Assembly: GCA_021793875.1 (NCBI GenBank)
Contig: JAJYRX010000073.1
Span: 1 to 7,278, forward strand
Direction: 5' to 3'
Origin: Pseudomonadota bacterium
GTDB lineage: Bacteria; Pseudomonadota; Gammaproteobacteria; Burkholderiales; Burkholderiaceae_B
Length of the DNA stretch: 7,278 bases
The position numbers and the translations under genes were made by a program. Numbering within the stretch: the stretch's first letter is position 1; the number at the start of each line of letters is the position of its first letter. Below the pieces are notes generated by a model. It saw nothing but the letters and a program-made list of their open reading frames with translations. It was not told the origin of the DNA and did not search any database. Positions 5,499 through 7,278 of this stretch are shown here, in pieces.

Positions 5499-7149
5499 AT
5501 ATAAGCCAGTTAGTAGTATTATGCTTAGCAAAGCAGCATTGGCTAAACTGTTCTATGGTCATGTTCATTTCTTGCATAGACATACCCTCAGGCAATATTC
5601 CAGTACCAATGAACTGCGGTACCGGATCAAATCTGTATTGGAATAGTTCTTGTAGCTGCACACGCCCCGACTCCTGCCCCGTTATTTGAACAATTGAGGT
5701 AACCACTCTATGACCAGCAGAGAGTCTCGCCTGCTGAACTATGATGTCTATGCTGCTTGAAATATGATCACGTACTGCTACTAAAGGTAGATCCATGCCA
5801 GCCATCAATACCATGGTTTCTAATCTTGCAAGAGCTTCTCTAGCATTATTGGCATGTAGTGTAGTTAGAGATCCGTCATGACCTGTATTCATTGCGGCTA
5901 ACATATCAAAAGCTTCACCACCCCTACACTCACCCACAACGATTCTATCTGGTCTCATCCTTAATGCATTTCGTACTAACTCCCGAATTGTTACCTGCCC
6001 TTTCCCTTCAATATTAGAAGGTCTGGATTCTAAGCTTACAAGATGTTCATGTGATAGTTTGAGCTCAGCGGCATCTTCTATGGTGATTATTCTTTCATCA
6101 GGTGGGATGCAGTTCGATAGAACGTTTAAAAGAGTAGTTTTACCCGATCCTGTTCCACCAGAAACAACTATATTTTTGCGTAGCCTAACGCAAGCCTCCA
6201 GAAAAGCTGCCATATTAGAGTCAAGTGCACCAACAGCTAGAAGGCCATCCATGGTAGGACGTTTGGTTGGAAATTTCCTTATAGTTAGACTTGAGCCTTT
6301 TATTGAAAGTGGAGGAATAATAGCATTAACTCTAGAGCCATCCTTAAGACGAGCGTCAACCATTGGTGAGCTTTCATCTACCCTTCTACCCAATGGGGAA
6401 ACAATTCGATCAATTATTCCCTTAACAGCCTCTTCATTTATAAAGCTACCGTTATATCTAGATATTTTCCCGTGTGACTCTATAAATATTTCATTATGCT
6501 TATTAACCATAATCTCGCTGATATTATTATCAGCTAGTAATGGCTCTAATAGACCTAATCCCACAGCCTCGTTTACAACTTCTTTTACAATAGATTTTTT
6601 ACATATATGACTTGGGAAACTACTGTCAGCGTCTATGATCTCTTCTAGCATTATGCCAGCCTCCTGACGCAATTCGTCATCACTTAATGACCCTATATCT
6701 CTGCGCCTTAAATCAAGCATATTAAGCAAATCAGCATGAAGCCTGGCTCTCAAGTTCACGGACTCTGTGACAGCCTCTGTAATATTATTAGGTATTGATG
6801 AACTTTTTATACTATCAATAAGGTTAGCCACACCTATATTAGACTCATCATATTCGTGCTTTGCAGTGATGCTGATAATTGTTATTTGACAAGGCCCAAT
6901 TAAGATCTGATCTCCAACCTTAAGCGGTCCATATTCACTTACACGAGTGTTATTAACAAAGGTGCCACCTAACGACCCATGATCAAGTAAAACAGGACCA
7001 TAGTTTCTTAGTTCAATAGTTGCGTGGTTTTTAGCTACTCTCCAGGATTTTATACAAAGGGAGCATCTATCGTTTTTACCTATACCTGCAGGCAGGTTTA
7101 GCTCAAGCTCTTTTACTATTCCATCTTCGTACTCAATAGAAACTCGCAT
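5497..7149 (-). CDS. tadA: FHA-domain TadA/CpaF secretion ATPase
   Basis: This 550-residue cytoplasmic hexameric ATPase of the type II/IV secretion superfamily powers Tad/Flp pilus assembly on the TadB-TadC platform. Residues about 15-92 form a forkhead-associated (FHA) domain (SWRVAKNHA 35-43; GSLGGTFVN 58-66; LKVGDQILIG). A linker leads to the CpaF N-domain (about 125-300). The ATPase core has Walker A GGTGSGKT (331-338, K337), an Asp-box IEDAAEL with E358/D359, a Walker-B-like RIVVGECRGGE (402-412, E407) and a His-box GHDGSLTTLHAN (H424, H432). The core looks fully active. The FHA domain lacks the canonical serine (A39) and asparagine (G61) of the phosphothreonine pocket. Start: an ATG at 7155 is only 1 base from the AAGGA site, while the in-frame ATG at 7149 is 7 bases away and is preferred. 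The tail after the usual family end adds a Q-C-C-F-A-K stretch. Confidence 0.94.
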   Translation of the reverse strand: MRVSIEYEDGIVKELELNLPAGIGKNDRCSLCIKSWRVAKNHATIELRNYGPVLLDHGSLGGTFVNNTRVSEYGPLKVGDQILIGPCQITIISITAKHEYDESNIGVANLIDSIKSSSIPNNITEAVTESVNLRARLHADLLNMLDLRRRDIGSLSDDELRQEAGIMLEEIIDADSSFPSHICKKSIVKEVVNEAVGLGLLEPLLADNNISEIMVNKHNEIFIESHGKISRYNGSFINEEAVKGIIDRIVSPLGRRVDESSPMVDARLKDGSRVNAIIPPLSIKGSSLTIRKFPTKRPTMDGLLAVGALDSNMAAFLEACVRLRKNIVVSGGTGSGKTTLLNVLSNCIPPDERIITIEDAAELKLSHEHLVSLESRPSNIEGKGQVTIRELVRNALRMRPDRIVVGECRGGEAFDMLAAMNTGHDGSLTTLHANNAREALARLETMVLMAGMDLPLVAVRDHISSSIDIIVQQARLSAGHRVVTSIVQITGQESGRVQLQELFQYRFDPVPQFIGTGILPEGMSMQEMNMTIEQFSQCCFAKHNTTNWLI

Positions 7150-7156
7150 ATGCATA

Positions 7157-7161
7157 TCCTT
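7157..7161 (-). promoter_or_regulatory. Shine-Dalgarno site deciding the tadA start
   Basis: AAGGA on the minus strand lies 7 bases before the ATG at 7149 and 1 base before the ATG at 7155. Spacing therefore points to 7149, removing the first two residues (Met-His) of the longest reading. Confidence 0.65.
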
Positions 7162-7168
7162 ACATTTG

Positions 7169-7188
7169 CTTCAATTAGAGGATTGAAG
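7169..7188 (-). other. Perfect 7-bp inverted repeat before tadA
   Basis: CTTCAAT (7169-7175) and ATTGAAG (7182-7188) are perfect inverted repeats around a 6-base loop, TAGAGG. In the tad message the hairpin spans the last codons and the TGA of the upstream gene and ends 7 bases before the tadA Shine-Dalgarno. No T-run follows, so it is not a classical terminator. It could be an mRNA-processing or translation-control element, or chance in AT-rich DNA. Confidence 0.45.
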
Positions 7189-7278
7189 CCATTGTGAACC
7201 TGCTGATTTCCATGGGTCCCATTTGTCAGATTGATTAACTAGCGAGATATCTGGTTCATACTGTATATGAGTATTTAA
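7171..7278 (-). CDS. 3' end of an upstream tad-operon gene (partial)
   Basis: On the minus strand an open frame enters from the right edge and runs 35 codons to a TGA at 7173-7171, 21 bases before the preferred tadA start. The visible tail is polar and tryptophan-rich: it begins LNTHIQYEPDISLVNQSDKW and ends WKSAGSQWLQSSN, with no membrane segment. Tad operons commonly carry a TadZ/CpaE-like protein, the RcpA/CpaC secretin or a small accessory protein before tadA, so one of these is plausible. The visible part has no motif that selects among them. The open frame and the tight spacing to tadA support it as real coding sequence; identity is undetermined. Confidence 0.6.
   Translation of the reverse strand, partial: LNTHIQYEPDISLVNQSDKWDPWKSAGSQWLQSSN

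Noticed and set aside
5366..5689. 107-codon plus-strand frame spanning the tadA-tadB junction
   Set aside because: It is antisense to both well-supported genes and its translation resembles no protein family.
6059..6610. 183-codon open frame on the plus strand
   Set aside because: It lies wholly antisense to the conserved ATPase core of tadA and has no family resemblance; it is a codon-usage shadow.

Overview
The window looks like chromosomal DNA from an AT-rich betaproteobacterium, most likely of the Burkholderiales (possibly Alcaligenaceae-like). Three things suggest this: a fructosamine-kinase-type ThrB directly followed by a BPSS1780-family membrane protein, a DusA-type dihydrouridine synthase next door, and a Tad pilus ATPase with an N-terminal FHA domain of the form common in Burkholderiales. 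The lineage is inferred from gene families and gene order, not from a marker gene. Coding density is very high. No gap exceeds 40 bases, and there are no RNA genes, insertion sequences, CRISPR arrays or clear terminators.

Left part (1-3456), housekeeping genes. The 3' end of an unidentified + strand gene (1-206) overlaps the start of a two-CBS-domain protein (193-657). That gene converges on dusA (654-1667, minus), and both stop codons sit in one TTAA. dusA is divergent from thrB (1701-2666, plus), with 33 bases between them. thrB is followed after 7 bases by the BPSS1780-family membrane protein gene (2674-3456).

Right part (3412-7278, minus), the distal end of a Tad/Flp-type secretion and pilus operon. 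It reads from right to left: the last 35 codons of an unidentified gene, FHA-tadA (cpaF-like ATPase), tadB, tadC, and a DUF192 gene. Spacings are 21, 11, 20 and -1 bases, so this is one transcription unit whose promoter lies beyond the right edge. TadA would power the inner-membrane platform TadB/TadC to assemble Flp-type pili or secrete Tad substrates. The DUF192 protein is start-stop coupled to tadC, so it is probably co-made, but its role is unknown. The operon ends convergently, with its last 45 bases antisense to the BPSS1780 gene.

No wholly new system is evident. The points most worth a second look are the FHA domain of TadA, which lacks two canonical phosphothreonine-pocket residues; the DUF192 gene as the coupled last gene of the tad operon, where tadD and the pseudopilin genes might be expected; a perfect hairpin just ahead of the tadA ribosome-binding site; and the terminator-less overlapping convergent gene ends.
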